Shown one piece after another: positions 16,525-24,151 of a stretch of DNA of 64,000 nt. How positions within the stretch are numbered: position 1 is the first letter of the stretch; every line of letters starts with the position of its first letter. The position numbers and the translations under genes were made by a program. The notes below the pieces were generated by a model. It saw only the letters and a list, made by a program, of their open reading frames with translations. It made no database searches and was not told the origin of the DNA. The DNA comes from UBA11090 sp035560555 (GTDB lineage Bacteria > Spirochaetota > Spirochaetia > Treponematales > Rectinemataceae): assembly GCA_035560555.1 (NCBI GenBank), contig DATMZF010000029.1, positions 1 to 64,000 on the forward strand, given 5' to 3'.

Positions 16525-17826
16525 TCATCTATAGGTTTCCGCATCCTTGAAATTCCGCCACCTGCCGCCTGAGAGACGATGGTTTTCCTCGGTGGCCAGC
16601 AGCCACTTGGCGGTGGATTCGCGCTCGGGTATGAATTCGAAGTACTCGTCCTTGTAATACGTCGAGAAAAAGGTGACGTCGGTGCACATGCCATAGGTCG
16701 GTAGCAGGGCGGGCGGCATATGTATCTCAAAATGCCCGCCATTCCTCGTGCCGGCGTAATGCAAACCCTGCCTGTCGAGCCGCAGTTGACCCGCGCCGAC
16801 GACTTCCGAGGTCTTCTTGTCCTTCAGGAACTCCTCGCCGGGCAGAACGCCCAGTTTCATGTTTTCCCGAAGCTCGTAGCCTTCCTTCAGCAGTTCCCCG
16901 TACTCCTTCTTCCGCTCCATGTCGAACCAGGCTTTCGGGGATTCGGGAATCACGCAGGTATCGTCCAGCGGAATCAGATCGTAATAATCATTCACCCTGG
17001 CGCCGTTGCCGCAGGCGCGGCACTTGATGACATCGCCAGAGCCCCTCATCGCGAACTCGGCGCCGCACTTTGGGCACCAGTACAGAAGATGATGCATGTT
17101 GTGTGCCATCCGGCCCTTGCCGTCGAACTTCACCCTCGCGGCCTTGTTCCAGGCGTAATCGTCGTTTCGTATGGCGGCGTGAAGCCTATCCTCCACTTCT
17201 TCTTCGGTCATTTTCGCGAGCTCATCGGGCGCGAAGAGTTTGTCGATGACGACCTCGACCTTGCCATGACGTTCATCCAGGCAATACTTGGTGTTCGTGA
17301 GGTAGCCGCCCGAAATTTTCGTCACGAGGACGGGCACGCCGAAATGTTTCAGCATTTTGCCCGAGCCGATGGCGCAGGGCTGGTTGCCACCGCCTATCGA
17401 GCTCATCCCTTCCGGAAAAATGATGACCTTGCCGCCCCTGTCGATTATCCTGTGCATTTCCTTGATCGTATAGATGTCGGGCGTGAAATTCTTCTTGGGA
17501 ATTATCTGCAGCATCCTGAAGATGAAGGCCAGATGAGATCTGAAGAATTCGTTGTAGCCCGCTACATAGTTCAGCCTATAGGGCAGGAAAGCGCATCCGG
17601 TATAAATATAGTCGAGGCGTGACGCGTGGCCGCTCACGACGATGTAGGGACCCTTTCTGTAGTCCTTTAGGTCGATTTTATAGTCGTAGCGAACGTTGAG
17701 CTTTTTCTCGAACAGCAGCTTCCAGATATACCCAAGCGCTAAATAAGGGACAAGCGGCGGCCTTCCGATCTTTCTCGCCCTCAATTTTTCCTGCAAACTC
17801 GGCTTTTTCCCGTCCATGGTTCCCAT
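16525..17826 (-). CDS. Acyltransferase with internal zinc ribbon (first of two paralogues)
   Basis: About 433 residues. The N-terminal part is a PlsC-like acyltransferase: VSGHASRLDY carries the HX4D catalytic motif and IIFPEGMSS the glycerol-phosphate binding block. A zinc ribbon, WCPKCGAEF ... KCRACG, follows, then a ~150-residue domain rich in beta strands. The same domain order occurs in the protein at 38913-40199, so the two are paralogues. The start is uncertain: the frame is open to 17943, but a TTGACA (17926-17931) with a -10-like AATATA (17902-17907) lies inside that extension, so ATGs at 17835, 17826 or 17817 are more plausible. The acyl acceptor is unknown. Confidence 0.75.
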   Translation of the reverse strand: MGTMDGKKPSLQEKLRARKIGRPPLVPYLALGYIWKLLFEKKLNVRYDYKIDLKDYRKGPYIVVSGHASRLDYIYTGCAFLPYRLNYVAGYNEFFRSHLAFIFRMLQIIPKKNFTPDIYTIKEMHRIIDRGGKVIIFPEGMSSIGGGNQPCAIGSGKMLKHFGVPVLVTKISGGYLTNTKYCLDERHGKVEVVIDKLFAPDELAKMTEEEVEDRLHAAIRNDDYAWNKAARVKFDGKGRMAHNMHHLLYWCPKCGAEFAMRGSGDVIKCRACGNGARVNDYYDLIPLDDTCVIPESPKAWFDMERKKEYGELLKEGYELRENMKLGVLPGEEFLKDKKTSEVVGAGQLRLDRQGLHYAGTRNGGHFEIHMPPALLPTYGMCTDVTFFSTYYKDEYFEFIPERESTAKWLLATEENHRLSGGRWRNFKDAETYR

Positions 17827-17963
17827 TCCGCGCATCCTGTGGCCTGTAGCCCAACGAAAGGGTCCAAGCCCATTGTTCAATATGAAATTTTTTGCCAGTG
17901 TTATATTTGCCGCGGTTCGGGCTCCTGTCAAGGAAAAAATCAAAAATGAAGTCTACGGGAACC

Positions 17964-18113
17964 TCACCATATCGATAATTCGATTCCTTTGAGCTCGCCG
18001 AATGAGTCAGTGAACTCAGGGGATTTCATGAACTCTTTCTGGAAATAGCGAAGCAGGTATTCCTCGGCTTTTTTATATGCCTGGAACTCGATCGGGATTC
18101 GTCGATCGACCTC
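17964..18113 (-). pseudogene. Coding-like tail in a shifted frame after the transglutaminase-like gene
   Basis: Directly after the TGA of the upstream gene, a +1 frame reads 49 residues with normal protein composition (EVDRRIPIEFQAYKKAEEYL, then LRYFQKEFMKSPEFTDSFGE) and stops at 17964. It has no start codon with a ribosome site. It is either the original C-terminus of the transglutaminase-like protein, separated by a frameshift near 18115-18170, or a leftover of another gene. I cannot assign a family. Confidence 0.45.
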
Positions 18114-18624
18114 AGAGAAAGCCCTCGACGCACGAGTCCCTTTCCCTGGCCGGTGCTTGCCTGGAAGCTAGGGTCTGGAACGATGCCGCGTCCGTCTGCT
18201 TCGCGCCCCACAGCGTCACCATGCTCATCGTTTCGTCGTAATTGGTCGCCCAGAGGATGGTCAGGTTCTTGGGGTCGTAATACATTCCATAGCGCTGGGG
18301 TTCCAGGTAGCGATCCTTGAACTTCACGATCTCGTGAAAGCCGCCCTTGGGGTTCAGGACGCATACGGAAGAAGAGCTCCTGCCAAGCCTATAGACCAAA
18401 GCGAAGGCAAAGTCTTCGCAGTCGCCGCCGCCTCTGGCCTCGAACTCCATCGGGCTAGCCCAGTACTCGACATCCTCATTGATGTATTTATGCGAAGCCA
18501 CATCCTTCCACGCGTCGCGGAGGTTTTCCTCGATATATGTATAGCCTTTTGTATTGATCGCGAAGGGAGAACAGCCGGCGAAAAACGCCCCAATGACCAT
18601 CGCTGGAACTATCGCTTTTTTCAT
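18112..18624 (-). CDS. Transglutaminase-like cysteine protease lipoprotein
   Basis: A 170-residue exported lipoprotein. MKKAIVPAMVIGAFFAGC has a lipobox with Cys18. GGGDCEDFAFAL (about residues 65-76) is the transglutaminase/bacterial cysteine-protease nucleophile block, GGFHEIV supplies the histidine and YYDP the aspartate, so the triad is complete. Such proteins hydrolyse or cross-link peptides in the envelope. The last ~20 residues (ASFQTLASRQAPARERDSC) look like out-of-frame sequence, and a coding-like tail continues in another frame, suggesting a frameshift. A TTGACA promoter lies upstream at 18688-18715. Confidence 0.7.
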   Translation of the reverse strand: MKKAIVPAMVIGAFFAGCSPFAINTKGYTYIEENLRDAWKDVASHKYINEDVEYWASPMEFEARGGGDCEDFAFALVYRLGRSSSSVCVLNPKGGFHEIVKFKDRYLEPQRYGMYYDPKNLTILWATNYDETMSMVTLWGAKQTDAASFQTLASRQAPARERDSCVEGFL

Positions 18625-18687
18625 GATCCGCTCCCGGCGGTTTTGCCCGCAAGAACCAATGCGCGACAGAGAGGCGTGACAATGATC

Positions 18688-18715
18688 TTGTAATACACAG
18701 GTCGGGGTTTGTCAA
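18688..18715 (-). promoter_or_regulatory. Promoter of the transglutaminase-like gene
   Basis: On the minus strand TTGACA (18710-18715), a 16-bp spacer and TTACAA (18688-18693). The predicted leader is about 60 bases and ends in a GGAGCG ribosome site. Confidence 0.5.
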
Positions 18716-18770
18716 ACTATTTCTTGAAGATTTATTCAGCAGGCGGACGAATGCGAATTCGAGGCAATAT

Positions 18771-19823
18771 TCAGGCGCGGATAGCCCACCGAAGCTTCGC
18801 CGAGGTCGAGCGGGGGTTGTTGTAGCGCTCTTCGTGGCCGGGCCGGACCACGTTCATGGATATAGAAGAAAAAAGGCCACTTGCCAGGCCGGCCTCGAAA
18901 GCGCTTTCGACGCGTCGGTCTTCGCCCGAATGAAAGGACAGGAAGGCGGCGCGGCCGCCCGGCTTCAGGATGGAAGGAAGACTGGCGAGAAGCGCTTCGA
19001 GGGAGGAAAACTCGCCGTTCACCTCGATGCGGATGGCCTGGAAGCAGCGGCGCAGGGTTTTCGTCATCTCGGGATCTTTGAAGGCGAGCCCGGGGAAGAC
19101 CGAGCAGATCGCTTCGGCCAGATCGCGCGTCGTGGCGAGGTTCCCGCGACGGAGCCGGATGGCGCGGGCGATTTCGGCCGCCATCGCCTCGTCGGCATTG
19201 GCCAAAAGGATATCGCGCAACCGCTCTTCCGACGTCTCGGCGAGAAATTCCCTGGCAGACTGGCCTTTTTCCGTATTCATGCGCATGTCGAGCGGCCCAT
19301 TTTGCTTATAGCTGAATCCCCGCTCGGGATTGTCGATCTGCATCGAAGAGAGGCCGAGGTCGGCGAGGAAAACATCGGCTCCCGCCACGCCGGAGGCGGC
19401 GAAATACTCCGCTATCGTCGAAAAATTAGCGTTCACCGGCACGAAGGTACCCTTCGGCGATTCAGGCGGAATCACCGATGCCGAAAGCCTTTCCGTCGTC
19501 CGCCTCAGTTCCCGCGGATCGCGGTCGAAGCCGTAGAGTCGGCCCCCGGGGAGAATCGCTTTCAGGATTTCCTTGGCATGGCCGCCGTAGCCTAGGGTCG
19601 CGTCGACCGCCGTATCGCCCTGGCGCGGCGCGAGCGCTTCGAGTATTTCCTTGACCATTATGGAGCGGTGGGTGCCAGCGGGCGTGTCGCCCCGCGCGAG
19701 GACGCGTTCGAGGTCCTTGGCGTATTTCTGCGGATCGTGTTCCTTGTATTTCTCGGAGAATGAGCGGGGATGATTCCCCCGGTACCGCTTGCGGCGAACA
19801 TGCCGCCCTTCTTCCTCGCTCAT
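18771..19823 (-). CDS. rsmH: 16S rRNA (cytosine-1402-N4)-methyltransferase, RsmH type
   Basis: A 350-residue SAM-dependent methyltransferase. DATLGYGGHA (74-83) is the SAM-binding motif I, FDRD (99-102) motif II, ADLGLSSMQIDNPERGFSY the RsmH signature region, and FLSFHSGEDRRVE plus NPRSTSAKLRWA the C-terminal RsmH blocks. RsmH methylates C1402 in the ribosomal P site. It carries a ~45-residue basic N-terminal extension not usual in RsmH, and it is not next to cell-division genes, where rsmH normally sits; it may be a second copy. ATG 19823 is preferred for its GGAG six bases upstream. Confidence 0.8.
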   Translation of the reverse strand: MSEEEGRHVRRKRYRGNHPRSFSEKYKEHDPQKYAKDLERVLARGDTPAGTHRSIMVKEILEALAPRQGDTAVDATLGYGGHAKEILKAILPGGRLYGFDRDPRELRRTTERLSASVIPPESPKGTFVPVNANFSTIAEYFAASGVAGADVFLADLGLSSMQIDNPERGFSYKQNGPLDMRMNTEKGQSAREFLAETSEERLRDILLANADEAMAAEIARAIRLRRGNLATTRDLAEAICSVFPGLAFKDPEMTKTLRRCFQAIRIEVNGEFSSLEALLASLPSILKPGGRAAFLSFHSGEDRRVESAFEAGLASGLFSSISMNVVRPGHEERYNNPRSTSAKLRWAIRA

Positions 19824-19898
19824 GCTGGCTCCATGCCATAAAGTGTAATGCGGATCGATGGACCTTGTCGATGAATCCCCCGCCTGGGGCAAAAGAAA

Positions 19899-19928
19899 GG
19901 GGCTGTCCGGAAATTTCCGGGCAGCCCC
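19899..19928 (-). terminator. Rho-independent terminator, possibly bidirectional
   Basis: GGGGCTG-TCCGG (19899-19910) pairs with CCGG-GCAGCCCC (19917-19928). Read on the minus strand it follows the ice-binding-like gene and is trailed by TTTCTTTT. On the plus strand a T-rich stretch also follows at 19934-19939. Confidence 0.75.
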
Positions 19929-19954
19929 TCGTCATTTTTTATTATAGCTCGGCG

Positions 19955-21034
19955 TTAAGGCTGGGTCACGGCGTTGGCATCCAGGGTAACCTGGGTTTGG
20001 GCGAGCGCCCTGCCTTTCAGCGCCGCGCCTGTCCGCATCACTATCTGCGTTTGGCAGAGGATGATTCCCTTGAAGTTCGAAGTGGTCCCGAGCGATACCT
20101 GGCCTGCTACCTGCCAGAATATGTGCTCAGGTACGGCGCCGCCGCTCAAGGTTATCATGACGCCGTTGCTCACGGTCAGATCCTCCGACACCTGGAAAAT
20201 CCAGATATCGTCGGCGCTGCCCGAAATGGTGACATCGGAAGCCATCAGGAGTCCCGTTCCCCACTTATAGAGACCGGGGACGAGGGTGAGTCCGCTCACG
20301 TCGCCGGCGCCCAAGTTGAGGAAGTCGGGCGTCACGCGTCCGGCGGCGTCGGTGTACGCGATTTCCATGTCGCCTATGGCTGTCGTCATCGTAGTAGGAG
20401 TGGGAGGAGCCATGTCGGCGGCGTACAGCCTGCCAGTCACGAGACTTGAGCTCGCGAACTCGTTCGTGGCGTCCATCGTTTCGGAAAAGCCGGTCAGGAA
20501 GCTGGTTGCCGCCGGGCTTAGTCCGATGTTACCCGTGACCGCGGTGGTTCCCGTGGTCGAGACAGCGGATTTGGCCAGAACGACGAAATTTCCCGCCGTG
20601 CCAAGGTTGACGATGGCCGGACTGGAAGAAACGCTGGTACCCGTGGTGAAGCTCCAGGTATAGGCGCTTTCCATCGCGTTGGCATACACATCCTGCGCTC
20701 CGGTGCTGATGATGGCTGTGTAGAGCGTATTGCCGGCCAGGGTGCCTGTGGGACTAAAAACGGCCGTGACGCCGTCATTCATCGCCACTACGCCGGTTAC
20801 GGCCGTCGCGGGACCGGTCACCGTAAAGGTGGTGGTATTTATTGTCGCGGGGGCCATTTCCTTGCTGAAGGTGACGGAAATGTTGCCGTTGAGAGGCATG
20901 CCGTTCTCGCCGGTGGACGGGGCCGTGGAACTCACGGTCGGCGGGGTCAGATTGTCGGCCAGGGGCGCGGCGCATCCCACGATGAAGCCGGCGAGGAGGA
21001 CTGTCATGCAACAGGCTTTTATGAATTTTTTCAT
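19955..21034 (-). CDS. Ice-binding-like (DUF3494) lipoprotein with Ig-like domain
   Basis: A 359-residue exported protein. MKKFIKACCMTVLLAGFIVGC is a lipoprotein signal. Residues ~30-130 form a bacterial Ig-like (SbsA/Big_5) domain: PPTVSSTAPSTGENGMPLNG, then ISVTFSKEM. Residues ~145-359 are a DUF3494 beta-helix: VNLGTAGNFVVLAKSAVSTT, GNIGLSP, VPGLYKWGTGLLMASDVTIS, DIWIFQVSEDLTV and the closing RALAQTQVTLDAN. Some DUF3494 proteins bind ice, but many act as adhesins, so an ice function is not implied. AAGGAAAG supports ATG 21034. Confidence 0.85.
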   Translation of the reverse strand: MKKFIKACCMTVLLAGFIVGCAAPLADNLTPPTVSSTAPSTGENGMPLNGNISVTFSKEMAPATINTTTFTVTGPATAVTGVVAMNDGVTAVFSPTGTLAGNTLYTAIISTGAQDVYANAMESAYTWSFTTGTSVSSSPAIVNLGTAGNFVVLAKSAVSTTGTTAVTGNIGLSPAATSFLTGFSETMDATNEFASSSLVTGRLYAADMAPPTPTTMTTAIGDMEIAYTDAAGRVTPDFLNLGAGDVSGLTLVPGLYKWGTGLLMASDVTISGSADDIWIFQVSEDLTVSNGVMITLSGGAVPEHIFWQVAGQVSLGTTSNFKGIILCQTQIVMRTGAALKGRALAQTQVTLDANAVTQP

Positions 21035-21139
21035 TGATTCTTTCCTTGATAGAGAGGCTTTGCGGTGATGTAACTGTATATGCCCATAGGTACTATGAGG
21101 TAAGCTCAATGCACTGAGCTGGAATCTACGCGGTAGGTA

Positions 21140-21586
21140 TCAGATGGCTTCGGCTCGTATTTCCTCGAGCCAGTCCACCAGCGCGAGCTGCTGGCCCGGC
21201 GTCAGTTTGTTGAGCTTCCCAATGAGCGTTTCGCGATCCACGTTGTGCTGCAGAAAGGTGCTGTCCGTTTCGTTGATGGCCTCGTCGAGGACGGCGCCGA
21301 GTATGCCCTCGGCCGGATCGAAGGTCTTATAAAAGGTCTTTTTCAGCATGACGTTGAATTCGTCGCGGGTAAAAACATCGCGGATCGTACGCCGTTCTAT
21401 TCTCATGAACATATCGTAGCGGCCCATGATGCGCGTGATCGTGGCGCTCTGCCCTTCATTCTTGCCGCTCATGTCGTTCTTTCTCCGCAGGTATTTCGAA
21501 AGAAGCGCGCCGAGCCTTTCGTTGATGTATATCGTGGAGCGCTTCGTTTCGCGTTCGCGCTCCGATAAGCCTATTTTCTTTGTCAT
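21140..21586 (-). CDS. Ribbon-helix-helix DNA-binding protein
   Basis: A 148-residue protein. RSTIYINERLGALLSKYLRR followed by SATITRIMGRYDMFM fits a ribbon-helix-helix (Arc/MetJ-type) DNA-binding domain at residues ~18-65. The C-terminal half is helical (LDEAINETD, LTPGQQLALVDWLEEI) and unrecognised, perhaps for oligomerisation or toxin binding; no toxin gene adjoins it. There is no ribosome site. The promoter at 21599-21627 would start the message within about six bases of ATG 21586. A perfect palindrome overlaps the -10 box, so it probably represses itself. Confidence 0.7.
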   Translation of the reverse strand: MTKKIGLSERERETKRSTIYINERLGALLSKYLRRKNDMSGKNEGQSATITRIMGRYDMFMRIERRTIRDVFTRDEFNVMLKKTFYKTFDPAEGILGAVLDEAINETDSTFLQHNVDRETLIGKLNKLTPGQQLALVDWLEEIRAEAI

Positions 21587-21589
21587 AGC

Positions 21590-21627
21590 TGTATAAAGAA
21601 TATACAACTATATAGTCATACATTCAA
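21590..21627 (-). promoter_or_regulatory. Promoter with overlapping palindromic operator
   Basis: Minus strand: TTGAAT (21622-21627), 17-bp spacer, TATATT (21599-21604). The perfect inverted repeat TGTATA-AAGAA-TATACA (21590-21606) covers the -10 box and start point. Its place directly before a ribbon-helix-helix gene suggests autorepression. Confidence 0.6.
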
Positions 21628-21730
21628 GAGATATAAGTATTTTATTTTGAGATCGTGTTTTACCAAAGTATTATTGATTCGTGTTCAGTCAGATCCGGAA
21701 TCCGCGCGGCTATGGCAGGCTCCGGCAAGC

Positions 21731-23020
21731 TCACTCATCCAGCATGATTCGGATTATCTCGATATCGGTGGAGCGCATTCCCGTCTTCCCTACGCTTCCG
21801 ATATTGCGGATGGTCTTTTCGACATCGTCGCCGACGAGTCCCTCGCCCGAGGAGAAGCTCTTCCCCTGCAGGCTCATCTCGTGAGCGGTGATGGCCGCTT
21901 CCAGAGCCGTGGCTATCTTCGCCGCGCAGGAGGACTTCGCGCCGTCGCAGAACATTCCACCCGCCGTGGCGATGGCATTCGTTATGGTCATGGCGATTTT
22001 ATCGTATCCGCCGCCGCAGAGGTAGGTTATGCCGGCGCCGCTGCCCACCGCCGCCGACACAGCGCCGCAGTAGGCCGAGAGTTTGCCTATGTATTCTTTC
22101 TGCTCGAGCGAGACAAGGTTCGATACGATGAGGGCGCGCAGCAGCGTTTCATGATCGGATTTCAGCTCGTTGGCGTACTCTATGACGGGAACCGAAACGG
22201 TGATGCCCTGGTTTCCGCTGCCGGAATTGATGACGACGGGAAGGGCGCAGCCGCCCATCCGCGCGTCGCTGCCCGCCGCGGCCCTGGCCCGCGCGCGCGA
22301 CCTGACATTGCCGCCTTCCCTGGCGGTGATGGTCTTGCCCACGGAAACGCCGTAGTCGTTGGTCATTCCCTCGTCCGAAATAGCCCCATTCATCCGTATC
22401 TGCCCCTCGAGGAGGCTGGATACCTCTAAGAGGTCGACGGTATCGGCAAATTCCAGGATATCCCGGACGTTCAGGAGATCGTAGCCGGGACGCGCGGCGA
22501 CTACATCATCGCCCTCTTTCTTCCCCTCGGCCTCAAAAACCGTGACGCCATTCTTCCGTATGCGCGCAACGCCAGTATGGCTGTCCCTGATGACGACTTC
22601 CGCGCTCTGGCCGCCCGCGCGCGTGATCGCCTCGATATAGAGGCCTTCAAGACCTTCGGCGAGCGTGGCCTTGCAGAATCCGGCCGCCAGCAGCCTTTTC
22701 ACCTCGACTAAATCTTCGTTCGTGACCGATTTGAGCACTTCGAGCTTGGCCTGCGCGTTTCCGCCCACTATTCCCGCCGTCGCCGCCGCCCTGATGCCGC
22801 GCATGCCTCCGGTATTCGGAACCGTGACGCCTTTGACATTCTTGACGATATTGGCGCTGCAGCGTATCTCGGCGCTCTCGGGACGCAGGCCGAGAATATC
22901 CCGCGCGGTCGCGGCCGCGAAGGCCACGGCGATAGGTTCGGTACAGCCCATCGCGGGCACGAGTTCCTCGCGCAGGATCGCGAGATAGGCATCGTAAAAA
23001 AGCGGGCGGGTTTCGGTCAT
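21731..23020 (-). CDS. L-cysteine desulfidase / UPF0597 (CyuA/YhaM) family enzyme
   Basis: A 429-residue cytoplasmic enzyme of the serine dehydratase-alpha/UPF0597 family. Members such as CyuA degrade L-cysteine to pyruvate, ammonia and sulfide using an oxygen-labile 4Fe-4S cluster. Conserved parts are VPAMGCTEPIAVAFAAATAR, then NIVKNVKGVTVPNTGG, and the cysteines in YCGAVSAAVGSGAGITYLCG and CDGAKSSCAAKI, which can ligate the cluster. Its ATG lies only 28 bases beyond a terminator that follows tctC, so its expression probably needs read-through. Whether cysteine itself or another beta-substituted amino acid is the substrate is not known. Confidence 0.85.
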   Translation of the reverse strand: MTETRPLFYDAYLAILREELVPAMGCTEPIAVAFAAATARDILGLRPESAEIRCSANIVKNVKGVTVPNTGGMRGIRAAATAGIVGGNAQAKLEVLKSVTNEDLVEVKRLLAAGFCKATLAEGLEGLYIEAITRAGGQSAEVVIRDSHTGVARIRKNGVTVFEAEGKKEGDDVVAARPGYDLLNVRDILEFADTVDLLEVSSLLEGQIRMNGAISDEGMTNDYGVSVGKTITAREGGNVRSRARARAAAGSDARMGGCALPVVINSGSGNQGITVSVPVIEYANELKSDHETLLRALIVSNLVSLEQKEYIGKLSAYCGAVSAAVGSGAGITYLCGGGYDKIAMTITNAIATAGGMFCDGAKSSCAAKIATALEAAITAHEMSLQGKSFSSGEGLVGDDVEKTIRNIGSVGKTGMRSTDIEIIRIMLDE

Positions 23021-23048
23021 TCGTGGATTCCTTTTTAGTCGTTTTCGG

Positions 23049-23092
23049 AAAAAACCCGGGCGTCACGGGAGACGTTCCCACGGCGGCCCGGG
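23049..23092 (-). terminator. Intra-operon terminator between tctC and the desulfidase gene
   Basis: Minus strand: GCCCGGG-type arms (23055-23061 and 23086-23092) enclose a further imperfect GGGA/TCCC stem and are followed at once by six T residues (23049-23054 as A on the plus strand). The downstream gene starts at 23020 with no room for a promoter, so this should act as an attenuator or leaky terminator. Confidence 0.7.
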
Positions 23093-23103
23093 CAGCGGTT
23101 AAA

Positions 23104-24081
23104 TCACCAGGGATTCGCGGCGTACTCCGCGCGATAGAAAACATCGAGCGCCTGAAGCGTCTTGAGGAACTGCTCCGGGCCTTGATAGTCGAGGGGAAGG
23201 TTGATCTCCTTGGCCTTGGCCTGGAATTCCGGATCGTCGAAGGTTTTCTTCATCGCGTCGGAGAGCTTCTTGAGGTTGGCCGGATCGATGCCCTTGGGCG
23301 CCGCGAGACCGCGCATCGCCATCTGGGTGGCGTTGAATCCGCCTTCCTTAAAGGTCGGGACTTCGGGCATCCAGCTGAAGCGTTTTTCGGTGCCGACCGC
23401 GAGCACGCGGATCTGCTTCGCCTCATACTGGGGCATGATTTCGGAGGCGTTGGCGAACATGACTTCTGTGTTGCCGCCCAAAAGAGCGGTCAGGTTCGTG
23501 CCGGTGCCTTCGAAGGGAACCTTGAGTACTTTGACGTCATTGTCGGCGATCCACTTTCTCAGCGTGAGCGCTTCCTGGGTTCCGGGGCCGCCGTAACCTA
23601 TGCGGAGCTTGCCGGGATTGGCCTTTGCCCAGGCGACGACATCTTGCAGCGTCTTGAACTTGCTGTCGTACGAAACCATGATGGCGCCCGGGTCGCTGAC
23701 GAAGTTGGCGATGAGGGCGAAGTCGGAGAGCTTGTACTTTACTTTATCGCCGAGCTGGATCGGGTTGAAGAGAACGCTCGGCGGGTTGATCATGCCGATC
23801 GTGTAGCCGTCGGGCTTGGCCTGGGCGATGGCGGTGAAGCCGAGGGCGCCGCCGGCGCCGGGTTTGTTCTCGACGACGAAAATACCGCCGATGTATTTTT
23901 CGGCGTACTTCAGGATGATGCGCGCGGCGAGGTCGGTGCCGCCGCCGGCGCCGAAGGCCACGATCGCCGTGATCGGTCGTTTCGGATAGTCCTGGGCGAA
24001 AACTGCCTGCGGCAGGAGCGCCGTCAGCGCCAGCAAGGTCGCCAGCACCATCGCGATCCGCGAACCTTTTCTCATGTTCAT
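23104..24081 (-). CDS. tctC: Tripartite tricarboxylate transporter substrate-binding protein
   Basis: A 325-residue periplasmic binding protein of the TctC/Bug family. A signal peptide (SRIAMVLATLLALTALLPQA) precedes YPKRPITAIVAFGAGGGTDL, the family's ligand-binding first strand. IFVVENKPGAGGALG and DPEFQAKAKEINLPLDYQGP are also typical. It delivers a carboxylate ligand to TctA/TctB. GGAGGG supports the ATG. The family binds di- and tricarboxylates, nicotinate, amino acids and others, so the ligand is open. Confidence 0.9.
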   Translation of the reverse strand: MNMRKGSRIAMVLATLLALTALLPQAVFAQDYPKRPITAIVAFGAGGGTDLAARIILKYAEKYIGGIFVVENKPGAGGALGFTAIAQAKPDGYTIGMINPPSVLFNPIQLGDKVKYKLSDFALIANFVSDPGAIMVSYDSKFKTLQDVVAWAKANPGKLRIGYGGPGTQEALTLRKWIADNDVKVLKVPFEGTGTNLTALLGGNTEVMFANASEIMPQYEAKQIRVLAVGTEKRFSWMPEVPTFKEGGFNATQMAMRGLAAPKGIDPANLKKLSDAMKKTFDDPEFQAKAKEINLPLDYQGPEQFLKTLQALDVFYRAEYAANPW

Positions 24082-24151
24082 AGATTTCCCTCCTTATATC
24101 TCTAGCCCGGCTCCAACGAGCACGGGTTTCGTCACCTAATCAAATTCCGGA

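Noticed and set aside
19955..21034. DUF3494 protein as proof of a cold, icy habitat
   Set aside because: The domain is common in mesophiles and often adhesive; nothing else in the window indicates cold adaptation.
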